This document shows positions 1 to 9,730 of a DNA stretch of 64,000 nucleotides, piece by piece. Source of the DNA: Rhodanobacter humi. GTDB taxonomy: Bacteria; Pseudomonadota; Gammaproteobacteria; Xanthomonadales; Rhodanobacteraceae. The translations under genes were made by a program, and so were the position numbers. The notes under the pieces were generated by a model that was not told the origin of the DNA, made no database searches, and saw only the letters and a program-made list of their open reading frames with translations. Within the stretch, counting starts at the first letter, position 1, and every line of letters begins with the position of its first letter. The stretch is from the NCBI RefSeq assembly GCF_041107455.1, contig NZ_JBGBPY010000001.1, positions 248,001 through 312,000 on the forward strand, in the 5' to 3' direction.

Positions 1-1712
1 CCGGCGTTCGGTACCCATTGCGACTTGTGCTGGGTCGAAGGATTGCCATTGGCATCCTGGGTCGCCAGTTCGTAGGTGGTGCGCCGCAAGGCCAGCAGGG
101 CGTTCCAGCGCTCGCCCAATGCAATCTGGTCCTGCAGGAACAGTGCGTGGTCGATCGACCAGGGATCGCCGGGAAAGTGCATGTCGAAGCCGTTGCCCGG
201 GCCGGTCACCGACGCGACCGACGGCAGCGGCGGACTGGCATGCAGGTTGTACACGGCTTGCGCCGGCGTGCCGAACACATCGTCGAGACTGCCGGACTGT
301 GCCCGCGAATAATCGAAGCCCGCGACCAGCACGTGGCGGACCGCACCGCTGCCGAAACGCCCCACCACGTCGTTCTGCACGGTGTAGAACGCATCGCCGT
401 AACGGAACCGTTCGGCCAGCGCCTGCGCATCGCCGTTCGGCGAGAAGCCGGCGAGGTTCCACTCCTGCACCGCCGAACCCTGGCGCACGTACTGGCCGCG
501 GCTGCGGAACGTCCAGATCGCATCGAAGCGGTGCTCGAACGCATACGACAGCCGCGTGGTGCGGAACAGCGAATGGTCGCCCGGGTTGCCGATCATCAGG
601 CCCGGCGGCGTCGCGCTGGACAGGCTGCCGCCCAGCATCACCGCATAGTCCGGAATCGGCTCGCGCCGCACGATGCGCTCGGCGGAAACCACCAGCTTGT
701 TCGCCTCGTCGCGCCAGCCGATCGACGGCGCCAGGTAGCCGCTGCGCTGGCCGCGCCGGCCCTGGCGGCTGCGGTCGGCATACTCTCCGGAGGCGACCAG
801 GCGATACGTCCAGTGCCCGCTCTTGCCCAGCACGCCGCCCAGGTCGACGCCCAGTTGGCTGTCGCCGTACTGGCCCAGCGCGAACTCGAGCCGGCGCACC
901 GGCAGCGCCGTCGGCTGCTTCATCACCAGGTTGATCAGGCCGCCGAAATTGTTGCTGACCGAGGCGTCGCCGATGATCGCCTGCGGCCCCTTCAGCACCT
1001 CCACGCGCTCGACGCCGATCAGCGGCGGGAAGTCGCCGTAGGAGACGATGCTGTTCGGCAGGCCGTCGATCATGCCGTTGCCGACCTGGAACCCGCGCAC
1101 CAGGAACACCGGCAGCGCGTCCGCACCGTCCAGGTATTGCACGCCGGCCACGTTGCGCACGGCGTCGGCCACGCTGCGGGCCTGCTGCGAATCCAGCAGC
1201 GCGTGTGGCACCTCGCTGACCGAAGCCGGCAGTTCGAGCAGGTCGGTGGCTATGCGCGTGGCGCCGCTGGCGATGTCGACCAGATAACCGCCCCCGTCGA
1301 CCACGCCAGTGGCGACCACCGGCGCCAGCTGCCGGACATCGGCCTGCGCGGCGGACGCCCCCGTTTGTCCGGCCCTGTTCGCGCCGCTCGGCAGCGGCTT
1401 CACCACCACCGTGCCGGCATCGACAAAGCGGTAATCCAGCCCCGTACCCGCCAGCAGGCGATCGAGTGCCACCGCCGCCGTGCAGTCGCCGCTGACCCCG
1501 CGGGAACGCACGGCATCGACCCGGCCGCCGGCCGTGAGCACCTGCACGTTCGCCTGCCGGCCGAACGCGATCAGCGCGGTGGAAAGCGTCTGCGGCGGTA
1601 TCGCGAAACGGAGCGTGGCCGCGCTGGCGGCATGGCCCGGCGCGGCCGCGGCGCCGAACGCGACCATCGGCAGCAGCCCGCCGATGGCTGGCAGCAGGGC
1701 GAACCGGCTCAT
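1..1712 (-). CDS. TonB-dependent outer-membrane receptor/transducer (3' end outside window)
   Basis: Outer-membrane gated channel of the siderophore/transducer type. The ATG at 1712 opens about 570 codons that run off the left edge, so the end of the beta-barrel is missing. A signal peptide (residues 1-29) is followed by an STN domain (about 34-106, containing RFAIPPQTLSTALIAFGRQA), which in FecA-like receptors contacts the FecR anti-sigma factor. A plug domain follows (about 165-270, with LPASVSEVPHALLDSQQARS, LVRGF and VEVLKGP), then barrel sequence. The STN domain and the position directly downstream of FecI and FecR genes indicate a signal-transducing receptor. The ligand cannot be read from the sequence; a ferric siderophore or another scarce nutrient are both possible. 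The gap from FecR is 94 bases. Confidence 0.93.
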   Translation of the reverse strand, partial: MSRFALLPAIGGLLPMVAFGAAAAPGHAASAATLRFAIPPQTLSTALIAFGRQANVQVLTAGGRVDAVRSRGVSGDCTAAVALDRLLAGTGLDYRFVDAGTVVVKPLPSGANRAGQTGASAAQADVRQLAPVVATGVVDGGGYLVDIASGATRIATDLLELPASVSEVPHALLDSQQARSVADAVRNVAGVQYLDGADALPVFLVRGFQVGNGMIDGLPNSIVSYGDFPPLIGVERVEVLKGPQAIIGDASVSNNFGGLINLVMKQPTALPVRRLEFALGQYGDSQLGVDLGGVLGKSGHWTYRLVASGEYADRSRQGRRGQRSGYLAPSIGWRDEANKLVVSAERIVRREPIPDYAVMLGGSLSSATPPGLMIGNPGDHSLFRTTRLSYAFEHRFDAIWTFRSRGQYVRQGSAVQEWNLAGFSPNGDAQALAERFRYGDAFYTVQNDVVGRFGSGAVRHVLVAGFDYSRAQSGSLDDVFGTPAQAVYNLHASPPLPSVASVTGPGNGFDMHFPGDPWSIDHALFLQDQIALGERWNALLALRRTTYELATQDANGNPSTQHKSQWVPNA

Positions 1713-1806
1713 GGCATCCGCTTGTCCCGGGCGAAAGCGACAAGTGTGGCACGCGCCGGGGCCGAGTGCAGCGGGGGCGCATCCGCCGCGCAGACGCCGG
1801 TAGCGG

Positions 1807-2820
1807 TCAACGCTGCTGCGGTGCCTGCCCGTTCGCGGAAAGCGTCACCGCGTGCTCGCCCATCCGCACCTGCAGCGGAAACACCTGGGGCAAGGCACGC
1901 AGCCAGCCGTCGATCTCGTCGGTACGGACCGTGCCGGTGAAGCTGAGGCCGCCGAGGTCGTCGCCGTCCATCCGCACCGGCCGGCGGCTGTAGCGGTTGA
2001 CGTTGGCGATCACCACCGCCAGCGGTTCGTCGACGAATTCCAGCCGGTCGCTGCGCCAGCCGATCGCCTGCTCCGGCGTGGCCGTGCCCAGGCTCAGCAT
2101 GCGCGCGGCCGGGTCCCGTGCCACGCGCTGGCCGGCCGCGGCGTCGAGAGTGCGGCCCGGCGTCGCGGCCTCGCCCGGCCCGGCGACCCGCACCTGGCCC
2201 CGGGTGACCGCCACGGCCACCGCGTCGCCGGTACGGCGCACGTCGAAGGCGGTGCCGATGTCGCGCACCGTGATGTCGCCGGCGGCGACCTCGAAGGGAC
2301 GCCGCGCGTCGTGCACCACCTGGAAATACGCCTCGCCCGCCTCCAGCGCCACCCGGCGCTCGCCCCGGCTGTAGCGCACGCTGAGGCGGCTGGCGCCGCC
2401 CAGCGTCACCTGGCTGCCGTCCGCCAGCACGATGTCGCGGTTCTGCCCGGTGGCGCTCGCATAGGTCACCGGCGCGCCGGCGCCGCCTGCGAACCGTCCC
2501 CACAGCAGGAAGCCGGTGCCGAGCGCCAGCGCCAGCACGGCCGCCGCCGCGGCCAGCGGCAGCCAGCTGGGCCCGCGCGGCGCAACTGCAGGCGCGAACT
2601 CGTCCAGCAGCCGCCGGCGCGCGGCCGCATCCAGCGTGCCCAGCCGCTCGCCCAACGCGCTGACATATTCGAAGGCCGCGAGATGGCGCTCGTCCTGCGC
2701 CGTCCAGTCCAGCCATTGATCCATGGTGGCCTCGGCACCGTGCGGATCGCGCAGGCGCGTCCACCAGTCGGCGGCGGCGAGCAGCAGTTGTTCGTCGGCA
2801 TGGGGGGGGGTGTGGGCCAT
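1807..2820 (-). CDS. FecR-type anti-sigma factor / sigma regulator
   Basis: Inner-membrane regulator that relays the receptor signal to the FecI-type sigma factor. The 337-residue protein has a cytoplasmic N-terminal DUF4880 segment (about 10-60, WWTRLRDPHG...WLDW), one membrane helix (about 88-108, rich in A/L and ending FLLWG), a periplasmic FecR domain (about 120-215, with VTLGGASRLSVRYSRGERRV and GTAFDVR) and a C-terminal STN-like module (about 265-325, VIANVNRYSRRPV). I chose the ATG at 2820 because its TGATG overlap with the sigma-factor stop indicates coupled translation; an in-frame extension to 3015 lies inside the sigma gene and is rejected. Confidence 0.93.
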   Translation of the reverse strand: MAHTPPHADEQLLLAAADWWTRLRDPHGAEATMDQWLDWTAQDERHLAAFEYVSALGERLGTLDAAARRRLLDEFAPAVAPRGPSWLPLAAAAAVLALALGTGFLLWGRFAGGAGAPVTYASATGQNRDIVLADGSQVTLGGASRLSVRYSRGERRVALEAGEAYFQVVHDARRPFEVAAGDITVRDIGTAFDVRRTGDAVAVAVTRGQVRVAGPGEAATPGRTLDAAAGQRVARDPAARMLSLGTATPEQAIGWRSDRLEFVDEPLAVVIANVNRYSRRPVRMDGDDLGGLSFTGTVRTDEIDGWLRALPQVFPLQVRMGEHAVTLSANGQAPQQR

Positions 2821-3374
2821 CACGGCATCTCCCGTTCTTCCACGCGCGCGCGGCAATGCGCCAGTGCGCGAGTGACGTGGTAGCGCACCATGCGGGCGCT
2901 GAGTTTCATGGATTGCGCGATCGTTTCGAAATCGCGCCCCTCGATCGCGTGCAGCACGAAGGCGCGGCTGGTCTTGGCCGGCAGTTCGCGCAGCGCCGCC
3001 TGCAGTTCGCGCCACTGTTCGGCCGCTGACACGTGGCGCTCCGGCACTGGCGCCAAATGCAGTTCCGGCGCCGGTTCCATGACTTCATCCATGGGTGGCG
3101 CCTCGCGCAACTTGCGCATGCGCAGGCGGTCGACCGCCAGGTTCGCCGCGATGCGGAACAGGAAGGCGCGCAGCGAATCGATCTGCTCGGGATGCTCCAG
3201 CGTGAGCATGCGCACGTAGGCTTCCTGGGCCAGCTCCTGCGCGTCGGCCAACGAACCGAGCCGGCATTGCAGGAAGGCCAGCAGCGCGCGGTTGTGCTCG
3301 CGGAACAGCGCGGCCACCCGCGTCGCATGCCCCGGCAGTGTCGCGATCTCGTCGATGGGATTGCGCTGGTTCAT
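2820..3374 (-). CDS. FecI-type ECF RNA polymerase sigma factor
   Basis: Extracytoplasmic-function sigma factor expected to transcribe the downstream receptor gene. The 184 residues carry region 2 (about 22-88, ALLAFLQCRLGSLADAQELAQEAYVRML, then LFRIAANLAVDRLR) and region 4 with a helix-turn-helix (about 120-175, LRELPAKTSRAFVLHAIEGR...IAQSMKLSARMVRYHVTRAL). The start at 3374 overlaps the stop of the upstream VirK/YbjX-like gene by four bases (ATGA), and its own stop overlaps the FecR start, so three genes are translationally chained. Having FecI, FecR and an STN-type receptor in a row is the standard cell-surface signalling layout. Confidence 0.93.
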   Translation of the reverse strand: MNQRNPIDEIATLPGHATRVAALFREHNRALLAFLQCRLGSLADAQELAQEAYVRMLTLEHPEQIDSLRAFLFRIAANLAVDRLRMRKLREAPPMDEVMEPAPELHLAPVPERHVSAAEQWRELQAALRELPAKTSRAFVLHAIEGRDFETIAQSMKLSARMVRYHVTRALAHCRARVEEREMP

Positions 3375-4423
3375 GAGGCTTCCGCACAGACTCCCTGGAA
3401 CAGGTGATGGACGCTGGGCATTCCGGCTCCTTGCGTGTGCTGCCGATGGCGCTCCGGCAGCGCGCCGAGCGCCGCGATCAGCAGGTGCTCGGCCTCCGCG
3501 CGCAGCGCTTCGCGCTTGCGGAACGCGGAACGGTGCTGGCTGGGCACCTCCGCCGCGGTCTTGCGCTCCGGCTCCAGCGGCAGCTCGTACCAGCCACCGT
3601 CGACCGCCCGGCCTTGCTGCTCCCCCCAGAACGCATCGTAATCCGCCACGAAGCGGCGGCGCGCATTGCGCAGGGGATGGGCCGCGTTGCCGACCGCCAG
3701 CACCCGCGTGAGGCCCCAGTGTCGCGCCAGCGCGCAGGCCAACGCCAGCATCAGGCACTTCGGGCGCAGGCCGTGCAGCTGGCGCGTGAGCTCGCGCACC
3801 GTGTCGCGGGCCTCGCTGCCATCCGGCCCCTGGATGCAGCCGATCGCCAGCGTGCGTTCGTCGGTCACCGTGACCACGATGCGGTACAGCGGATGGCAAC
3901 GTTCGTCGCTGAGCTGGATGCCGAGCTCGCCCTCGCAACCGAGGAAGATCGGCGGCCGCAGGCTCAGGATCAGCCGGCTGCCGTCCTTCAGCGTAAGCAG
4001 GCCCAGCGGCGCGCCGCCCTCCGCGTAGACCGCGCGGAACAGCGGCGCCGGCATCGCCGCGAGCACATGGCGATAATGCTGGCGGATCGCCCGCAGGCGC
4101 TGGTGGCGATTCCAGCCCAGGTTGAGGTAGCGGTGGAAGTGGCGCTCCTGCATGCGCGGATCGCGGCGCCGGAACGTGCGCAGCAAGGGATTGCCCTCGA
4201 CGAAGGCGAGATAGCCCGACTGTTGCCGCGGCATCAGCAGGCAGCGGGCGAGGTACTTGACCGCTATCAGCGCACGCTTGCCCGCGTCGCCGCGCCAGTC
4301 GTGGCGGCCACGCAGCGAGCGCAGGAAGTGCATCGCCGCCGATGCGGGCTCGACCACGCGCCGCGGCGCCGGCCGAGCGGCCACCCGCATGGTGTCGGCC
4401 ATGCCGTACAGGGAGTGTTCCAT
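3371..4423 (-). CDS. VirK/YbjX family (DUF535) protein
   Basis: A DUF535 protein of about 350 residues. The family includes YbjX and VirK of enterobacteria, linked to envelope stress and antimicrobial-peptide tolerance; the biochemical activity is unknown. Visible family features are a basic N-terminal third (ALIAVKYLARCLLMPRQQSG, then a FHRYLNLGWNRHQRL segment) and a central stretch with IGCIQGPDG. No signal peptide or membrane helix is evident. I chose ATG 4423; a TTG three codons upstream (4432) is possible and neither has a clear ribosome site. The stop overlaps the sigma-factor start, making this the first gene of the FecI-FecR-receptor unit, which is an unusual partner for it. Confidence 0.8.
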   Translation of the reverse strand: MEHSLYGMADTMRVAARPAPRRVVEPASAAMHFLRSLRGRHDWRGDAGKRALIAVKYLARCLLMPRQQSGYLAFVEGNPLLRTFRRRDPRMQERHFHRYLNLGWNRHQRLRAIRQHYRHVLAAMPAPLFRAVYAEGGAPLGLLTLKDGSRLILSLRPPIFLGCEGELGIQLSDERCHPLYRIVVTVTDERTLAIGCIQGPDGSEARDTVRELTRQLHGLRPKCLMLALACALARHWGLTRVLAVGNAAHPLRNARRRFVADYDAFWGEQQGRAVDGGWYELPLEPERKTAAEVPSQHRSAFRKREALRAEAEHLLIAALGALPERHRQHTQGAGMPSVHHLFQGVCAEAS

Positions 4424-4523
4424 TTCGTTCAAGGTCGTCGGCTCGCAGCGATCACGTCAGCTGCAGGACGTTTGCGGTCCGGGAAATTGAAACGGCGGCG
4501 CGCCCGTCGTGTGCCCAGCATGC

Positions 4524-4553
4524 GAAAAGCCCCGGACCGGGCCGGGGCTTTTC
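4524..4553 (-). terminator. Intrinsic terminator after gyrA
   Basis: A perfect 12-bp stem (GAAAAGCCCCGG with its complement) and a 6-base loop starts about 20 bases after the gyrA stop. The stem ends in a T-rich arm on the minus strand. The hairpin is symmetrical and could also act on plus-strand transcripts. Confidence 0.85.
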
Positions 4554-4575
4554 ATCGTGCAATGTCTGGCGCAGA

Positions 4576-7185
4576 TCAGGTTTCGTCCGTGCCCGCTTCC
4601 GGTGCCGTGCCGCCTTCGGGCGACACATCGCCGGCCGGCGATCCGGCTTCCTCGCCATTATCCTCATCCGCATCCAGCCGCATCACGCTGACCAGCGTTT
4701 CATCGGCAGGCAGACGGATCAGGGTGACGCCCTGGGTGTTGCGGCTGAGCTGCGAGACTTCCGCCACGCGGGTACGCACCAGGGTGCCCTGGTTGGAGAT
4801 CAGCATCAATTCGTGCGCCTCGGTGACCTGCACGGCGCCGACCAGCGCGCCATTGCGTTCGGAGCACTGGATGCCGATCACGCCCTGGGTACCGCGGCCC
4901 TTCTTGGTGAACTCGACCAGCTGGGTGCGCTTGCCGTAGCCGCGTTCCGTCGCGGTGAGGATGTCGCCCTCGGCAGCCACGATCAGCGAAACGACCTGCG
5001 CGCCTTCGGCCAGCCGCATGCCGCGCACGCCGGTGGCGGTACGGCCCATCGAGCGCACGGTGTTTTCGTCGAAGCGGTTGACCTTGCCGTTCGAGGCGAA
5101 CAGCAGGATGTCGCTGTTGCCGTCGGTGAGTTCGACATTGACCAGCGCATCGCCCTCGTCGAGCTTGATCGCGATCTTGCCCTTCTGCAGCTGGAACGCG
5201 AATTCGGTGAGCGGGGTCTTCTTCACCGTGCCGTGCCGGGTGGCGAAGAACACGTAGCTGTCTTCGCTGTACTCGCGCACCGGCAACACCGCCTGCACCT
5301 TCTCGCCCGCGGCCAGCGGCAACAGGTTGATGATGGGCTTGCCGCGCGCGCCCGGGCCCGCCTCCGGGATCTGGTAGACCTTGAGCCAGTACACGCGGCC
5401 GGTGCTGGTGAAGGCGAGCAAGGTGTCGTGGGTGTTCACCACCCACAGCTGCTCGACCACGTCCTCGTCCTTCAGCGCCGAGGCCGAACGGCCCTTGCCG
5501 CCGCGCTTCTGTGCGCGATACGCGCTGGCCGGCTGGCGCTTGATGTAGCCGGTGTGCGACAGCGTGACCACCATGTCTTCCGGCGCGATCAGGTCCAGGA
5601 CGTTCAGGTCTTCCTGCGAATGCTGGATCTCGGTGCGGCGCGCGTCGCCGAATTCGTTCTTGACCGTCTCCAGTTCCTCGCGGATCACCGTGAGCAGGCG
5701 TTCCGGGCTCTCCAGGATCTCGATCAGGCCGCGGATGATTTCCAGGATCTCGCGGTATTCGTCGGAGAGCTTCTCCTGCTCCAGGCCGGTCAGGCGATGC
5801 AGGCGCATCGCCAGGATTTCCTGCGCCTGCACCTCGGAGAGCTGGTAGCCCGCGGGCTTGAGGCCGTCGCGCGGATCCATGTCCTCCGGCCGCGAAGCCT
5901 CGGCGCCGGCGGCGGCGAGCAGCGCACCGACCATGCCCGGCTGCCACTTGCGTGCCAGCATGCGCTCGCGCGCCTCGGCGGGCGAGGCCGAGTTCTTGAT
6001 CAGCTCGATCATCTCGTCGATGTTGGCGAGCGCGACGGTGAGGCCTTCGAGGATGTGGGCGCGGGCGCGCGCCTTGCGCAGCTCGAAGATGGTGCGGCGG
6101 GTCACCACCTCGCGGCGGTGGCGGATGAACGCCTCGAGGATGTCCTTGAGGTTCAGCAGCCGCGGCTGGCCGTCCAGCAGCGCCACCATGTTGATGCCGA
6201 ACGTCACCTGCAGCTGGGTCTGCTGGAACAGGTTGTTCAGCACCACGTCGGCCATCGCGTCCTTGCGGATCTCGATGACGATGCGCATGCCGTCCTTGTC
6301 GGACTCGTCGCGCAGCTCGCTGATGCCCTCGAGCTTCTTTTCCTTGACCAGCTCGGCGATCTTCTCGATCAGCCGCGCCTTGTTCACCTGGTACGGCAGT
6401 TCGTGGACGAGGATGGTTTCGCGGCCGTTCGACTCGGTTTCGATCTCGGTCTTCGCGCGCACCAGGATGCGGCCGCGACCGGTGCGGTAGGCCTCGACGA
6501 TGCCGGACGAGCCGTTGATGATGCCCGCGGTCGGGAAATCCGGCCCCGGGATGTAGTGCATCAGGTCGGCGATCGACAGCGTCGGCTCGTCGATCAGCGC
6601 GATGGTCGCAGCCACCACTTCGTTGAGATTGTGCGGCGGCACGTTGGTGGCCATGCCCACCGCGATGCCAGCCGAGCCGTTCACCAGCAGGTTCGGCACG
6701 CGCGTCGGCAGTACCAGCGGCTCGTGCTCGCTCTCGTCGTAGTTCGGGCCGAAGTCGACGGTTTCCTTGTCGATGTCGGCAAGCAGTTCGTGGGTGAGGC
6801 GCGACATGCGCACCTCGGTGTAACGCATCGCCGCCGCGTTGTCGCCGTCGACCGAACCGAAGTTGCCTTGGCCGTCGACCAGCATATAGCGCAGCGAGAA
6901 CGGCTGCGCCATGCGCACGATCGCGTCGTAGACCGACGCATCGCCGTGCGGGTGGTATTTACCGATCACGTCGCCGACCACGCGGGCCGACTTCTTGTAA
7001 GGCTTGTTCCAGGCGTTGCCCAGCTCGTTCATCGCGAACAGCACGCGGCGATGCACCGGCTTCAGGCCATCGCGCACGTCCGGCAGCGCGCGGCCCACGA
7101 TCACGCTCATCGCGTAGTCGAGATAGCTCTGGCGCATCTCGTCTTCGATGTTGACGCGGATGATTTCTTTGGCGAGTTCTGCCAT
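4576..7185 (-). CDS. gyrA: DNA gyrase subunit A
   Basis: GyrA breaks and rejoins DNA in the A2B2 gyrase that introduces negative supercoils. The 869 residues include the winged-helix breakage domain, with catalytic Tyr122 (MRYT) and [20 protein letters not shown] near the start, and a C-terminal six-bladed wrapping domain with the GyrA-box segment QKRGGKGRS at about residue 565. The ATG at 7185 follows an in-frame TTG that I do not use. In the quinolone-resistance region the residue aligned with E. coli Ser83 is Ala83, followed by Ser84, while Asp87 is kept; Mycobacterium tuberculosis also has alanine at this position. An acidic tail (about 845-869) ends the protein. It has its own terminator and a 211-base upstream gap that must hold its promoter. 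Confidence 0.99.
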   Translation of the reverse strand: MAELAKEIIRVNIEDEMRQSYLDYAMSVIVGRALPDVRDGLKPVHRRVLFAMNELGNAWNKPYKKSARVVGDVIGKYHPHGDASVYDAIVRMAQPFSLRYMLVDGQGNFGSVDGDNAAAMRYTEVRMSRLTHELLADIDKETVDFGPNYDESEHEPLVLPTRVPNLLVNGSAGIAVGMATNVPPHNLNEVVAATIALIDEPTLSIADLMHYIPGPDFPTAGIINGSSGIVEAYRTGRGRILVRAKTEIETESNGRETILVHELPYQVNKARLIEKIAELVKEKKLEGISELRDESDKDGMRIVIEIRKDAMADVVLNNLFQQTQLQVTFGINMVALLDGQPRLLNLKDILEAFIRHRREVVTRRTIFELRKARARAHILEGLTVALANIDEMIELIKNSASPAEARERMLARKWQPGMVGALLAAAGAEASRPEDMDPRDGLKPAGYQLSEVQAQEILAMRLHRLTGLEQEKLSDEYREILEIIRGLIEILESPERLLTVIREELETVKNEFGDARRTEIQHSQEDLNVLDLIAPEDMVVTLSHTGYIKRQPASAYRAQKRGGKGRSASALKDEDVVEQLWVVNTHDTLLAFTSTGRVYWLKVYQIPEAGPGARGKPIINLLPLAAGEKVQAVLPVREYSEDSYVFFATRHGTVKKTPLTEFAFQLQKGKIAIKLDEGDALVNVELTDGNSDILLFASNGKVNRFDENTVRSMGRTATGVRGMRLAEGAQVVSLIVAAEGDILTATERGYGKRTQLVEFTKKGRGTQGVIGIQCSERNGALVGAVQVTEAHELMLISNQGTLVRTRVAEVSQLSRNTQGVTLIRLPADETLVSVMRLDADEDNGEEAGSPAGDVSPEGGTAPEAGTDET

Positions 7186-7275
7186 CAATCGGCTTCCCTG
7201 TTGAACGAGGAGGAACGCGTCGCGCCGTGCTCGCGGACACGCGAAAATCAGCCCGACAAGTGTAACACGGCCACA

Positions 7276-7296
7276 CCTTTCGCGCCTCGCGAAAGG
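7276..7296. other. Palindrome in the gyrA upstream region
   Basis: A perfect 9-bp inverted repeat (CCTTTCGCG, 3-base spacer, complement) lies between the mtnA stop and the gyrA start. It could end mtnA transcripts or be a protein site near the gyrA promoter. No T-run follows, so I do not call it a terminator. Confidence 0.4.
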
Positions 7297-7396
7297 CGGA
7301 AATTACCCATTGCGTTTCAATATCTTGCGCGATGGCCGCACACTCTCGGCCAAGTGCCGCGACACGCCGTTCGCCAGCGCGTCGCACACGCCGCTT

Positions 7397-8410
7397 TCAG
7401 GTGCCGAACAGCGCCCGCATCGAAGTTGCATCCGGCCGCGCGATCACCCCGCGCTCGGTGACGATGGCGTCGATCAGGCTCGCTGGCGTCACGTCGAATA
7501 CGGGGTTCCAGGCCTCGGCGCCTTCGACCACCACGCGCCGGCCGCCGATACCCAGCAGCTCGGTCGGGTCACGCAGTTCGATCTCGATCGCCTCGCCCGA
7601 GGCGGTGGCCATGTCCACCGTGGACGACGGCGCCACCACCATGAACTTCACGCCGTGGTGCCTCGCGGCGATCGCCAACTGGTAGGTGCCGATCTTGTTC
7701 GCGGTGTCGCCGTTGGCGGCGATGCGGTCGGCGCCCACGATCACCCACTGCACGGCACCCGACTTCATCAGGTGTGCGGCGGCCGAATCGGCGATCAGCC
7801 TGGCGGGAATGCCGTCGCGCACCAGCTCGTACATGGTGAGCCGCGCGCCCTGCTGCCAGGGCCGCGTCTCGCCCGCGTACACGTGCACGATGCGTCCCTG
7901 CGCCACACCGGCGCGGATCACGCCCAGCGCCGTGCCGAAGCCCGCGGTAGCGAGCGAACCGGTATTGCAGTGGGTGAGCACGCCCGAGCCCGACGCGATC
8001 AGCGCGGCGCCCAGCTCGCCCATGTGGCGGTTCGCGGCCAGATCCTCGTCCTGGATCGCCTGCGCCTCGCGCTCCAACGCGGCCGCATCGGCACCCGCGA
8101 CGATGCGCGCCTTCATGCGGTCCAGCGCCCACATCAGGTTCACCGCAGTGGGCCGCGCGGCGCGCAGCATCGCCAGCGCTTCGTCCAGCGTAGCCCCCTG
8201 CTGCGCGGCCAGCACCACGCCCCAGGCTGCGGCGATGCCGATCGCCGGCGCGCCGCGCACGGCGAGGTCGCGGATGGCCTGGGTCACTTCACCGGCATCG
8301 CGGCAAGCTATCCAGCATTCCTCTTGCGGCAGCAACCGCTGATCGAGCAAACGGAGCTGGTCGCCGCGCCATTGCACGGCGCGGACGCGGTCGTAACGGT
8401 CGTAATCCAT
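7397..8410 (-). CDS. mtnA: Methylthioribose-1-phosphate isomerase
   Basis: Converts 5-methylthioribose 1-phosphate to the ribulose 1-phosphate in methionine salvage. The 337 residues show the MtnA/eIF2B-alpha-like fold with [14 protein letters not shown] near residue 52, the catalytic cysteine in [12 protein letters not shown] (about residue 160) and the catalytic aspartate in [21 protein letters not shown]-type sequence (about 240). The ATG at 8410 is the first sensible start. It lies 30 bases after the PspC-domain gene and ahead of gyrA, a neighbour also seen in Xanthomonas relatives. No other methionine-salvage gene is present in the window. Confidence 0.97.
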   Translation of the reverse strand: MDYDRYDRVRAVQWRGDQLRLLDQRLLPQEECWIACRDAGEVTQAIRDLAVRGAPAIGIAAAWGVVLAAQQGATLDEALAMLRAARPTAVNLMWALDRMKARIVAGADAAALEREAQAIQDEDLAANRHMGELGAALIASGSGVLTHCNTGSLATAGFGTALGVIRAGVAQGRIVHVYAGETRPWQQGARLTMYELVRDGIPARLIADSAAAHLMKSGAVQWVIVGADRIAANGDTANKIGTYQLAIAARHHGVKFMVVAPSSTVDMATASGEAIEIELRDPTELLGIGGRRVVVEGAEAWNPVFDVTPASLIDAIVTERGVIARPDATSMRALFGT

Positions 8411-8440
8411 GAGGAAACTTCGTGTCGTGAAACGGAGGAG

Positions 8441-8626
8441 TCAGGGCGATTCCGGCATCACCAGCCACAGGATCAGGTAGATCAGGATGCCCGACCCACC
8501 CAGCAAGGTGAGGATGATCCACGCCACCCGCACCAGGGTCGGGTCCCAGCCAAGGTATTCGGCGATGCCGCCGCAGACGCCGGCGAGCTGGCGGTTCTGG
8601 CGGGAACGGCAGAGACGTTTTTCCAT
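8441..8626 (-). CDS. Small PspC-domain membrane protein
   Basis: A 61-residue protein made almost entirely of a PspC domain: CRSRQNRQLAGVCGGIAEYL followed by one hydrophobic helix (WIILTLLGGSGILIYLILWL). PspC domains sit in the inner membrane and in the Psp response sense envelope stress; stand-alone short copies like this have no defined job. The ATG at 8626 is chosen because the domain begins right after it. It lies 25 bases downstream of phaC and just upstream of mtnA, so it may be co-transcribed with both. Confidence 0.88.
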   Translation of the reverse strand: MEKRLCRSRQNRQLAGVCGGIAEYLGWDPTLVRVAWIILTLLGGSGILIYLILWLVMPESP

Positions 8627-8651
8627 GCAGGCGGATCCTGTCGAGAGAAGG

Positions 8652-9719
8652 TCAGTCGCGCGCGCGCAACCACTGGTGGATCGCCGGCGGCACCTCGCGC
8701 TGGGCACGGCCGGAGACGTAGATGCCGATATGGCCGCCCTTGAACGCCAGCTCGGTGTAGTCGGTGCTGCCCGCGCGGCGCGCCAACGCGCGCGAGGCGT
8801 CCGGCGGCACCAGGTGGTCCTGCTCGGCGTAGATGTTGAGGATCGGCAGTTCGAGCTTGCGCAGATCCACTTCGCGACCGCCGATGACGAGGCCGCCCTT
8901 CACCAGCTTGTTGCCCTGGTAGAAATCCTTGACGAACTGGCGGAAGGTCTCGCCGGCCTGGTCGGGCGAGTCGAAGATCCAGCGCTCCATGCGCAGGAAG
9001 TTCTCCAGCTCGACGGGCTTGTCCAGAATGTCGACCAGGCCCACGTACTTCTGCTGGTTGAGGCGCACCGGCTTCAGCGTGAGGTAGACCCAGTTCATCA
9101 GCATCGCCGGCACGTTGCCGAGCGTGTCGACGAACAGGTCCACGTCCAGTTCGCGGCACCAGTGCGAGAGCATGTTGTCCGGCGTCTGGAAATCCACCGG
9201 TGTGACCATGGTGACGAGATTCTTCACCTTGTCCGGGTGCATCGCGCCGTAGCACAGCGAGAACGCGCCGCCCTGGCAGATGCCGAGCAGGTTGATCGTG
9301 TCCAGACCGTGGCGCTCGCGCACCGCATCCACGCAGCGGTCGAGGTAGCCGTTGAGGTAATCGTCCAGCGTCAACCAGCGGTCGGCGCCGTCGGGATAAC
9401 CCCAATCGATGAGATAGACGTCCTCGCCCTGCGCGAGCAGGTTGCGCACCAGCGAGCGGTCGGGCTGCAGGTCGGTCATCCACACCGTGTTGACCAGCGC
9501 GTAGACGATCAGCGTGGGCGTTCGCGCGGTGGGCGCGCGATCGCCCTGCATGTGCCACAGCTTCAGCTTGTCCTCGGCGTACACCAGCTCGCGCGGCGTG
9601 TTGGCGTAGCCGGGCTCGCGCATGCCGCGCAACTGGCCCATGCCGGCGCTTAGCTTGCGCTGGAACGCGCCGATTTCCTGCATCAACCGGGCCGGATCGA
9701 GATGGAGCGGGGTATCCAT
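8652..9719 (-). CDS. phaC: Class III poly(3-hydroxyalkanoate) synthase subunit PhaC
   Basis: Polymerises 3-hydroxyacyl-CoA into carbon-storage polyester on cytoplasmic granules, working as a complex with PhaE. The length of 355 residues matches class III enzymes, which are much shorter than class I or II. It is an alpha/beta-hydrolase with the lipase-like box GICQGG, so Cys148 is the nucleophile, with Asp301 (AEQDHLVPP) and His330 (KGGHIG) completing the triad. The pattern YALVNTVWMTDLQPDRS near residue 73 is also typical. The gene starts 11 bases after the phaE stop, an expected pair order. Confidence 0.97.
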   Translation of the reverse strand: MDTPLHLDPARLMQEIGAFQRKLSAGMGQLRGMREPGYANTPRELVYAEDKLKLWHMQGDRAPTARTPTLIVYALVNTVWMTDLQPDRSLVRNLLAQGEDVYLIDWGYPDGADRWLTLDDYLNGYLDRCVDAVRERHGLDTINLLGICQGGAFSLCYGAMHPDKVKNLVTMVTPVDFQTPDNMLSHWCRELDVDLFVDTLGNVPAMLMNWVYLTLKPVRLNQQKYVGLVDILDKPVELENFLRMERWIFDSPDQAGETFRQFVKDFYQGNKLVKGGLVIGGREVDLRKLELPILNIYAEQDHLVPPDASRALARRAGSTDYTELAFKGGHIGIYVSGRAQREVPPAIHQWLRARD

Positions 9720-9730
9720 GAGGGCTCCCT

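Noticed and set aside
2818-3015. Longer FecR start at 3015
   Set aside because: The extra residues are a shifted reading of the sigma-factor gene; the TGATG overlap marks the true start.
4342-7461. Very long plus-strand open frames opposite gyrA, infB/nusA, nuoL-N and pnp (for example 16938-20486 and 20614-23640)
   Set aside because: They are antisense to unmistakable genes, are rich in Arg/His/Gln/Asp low-complexity sequence, and show no domains; high GC makes long frames on the wrong strand common.
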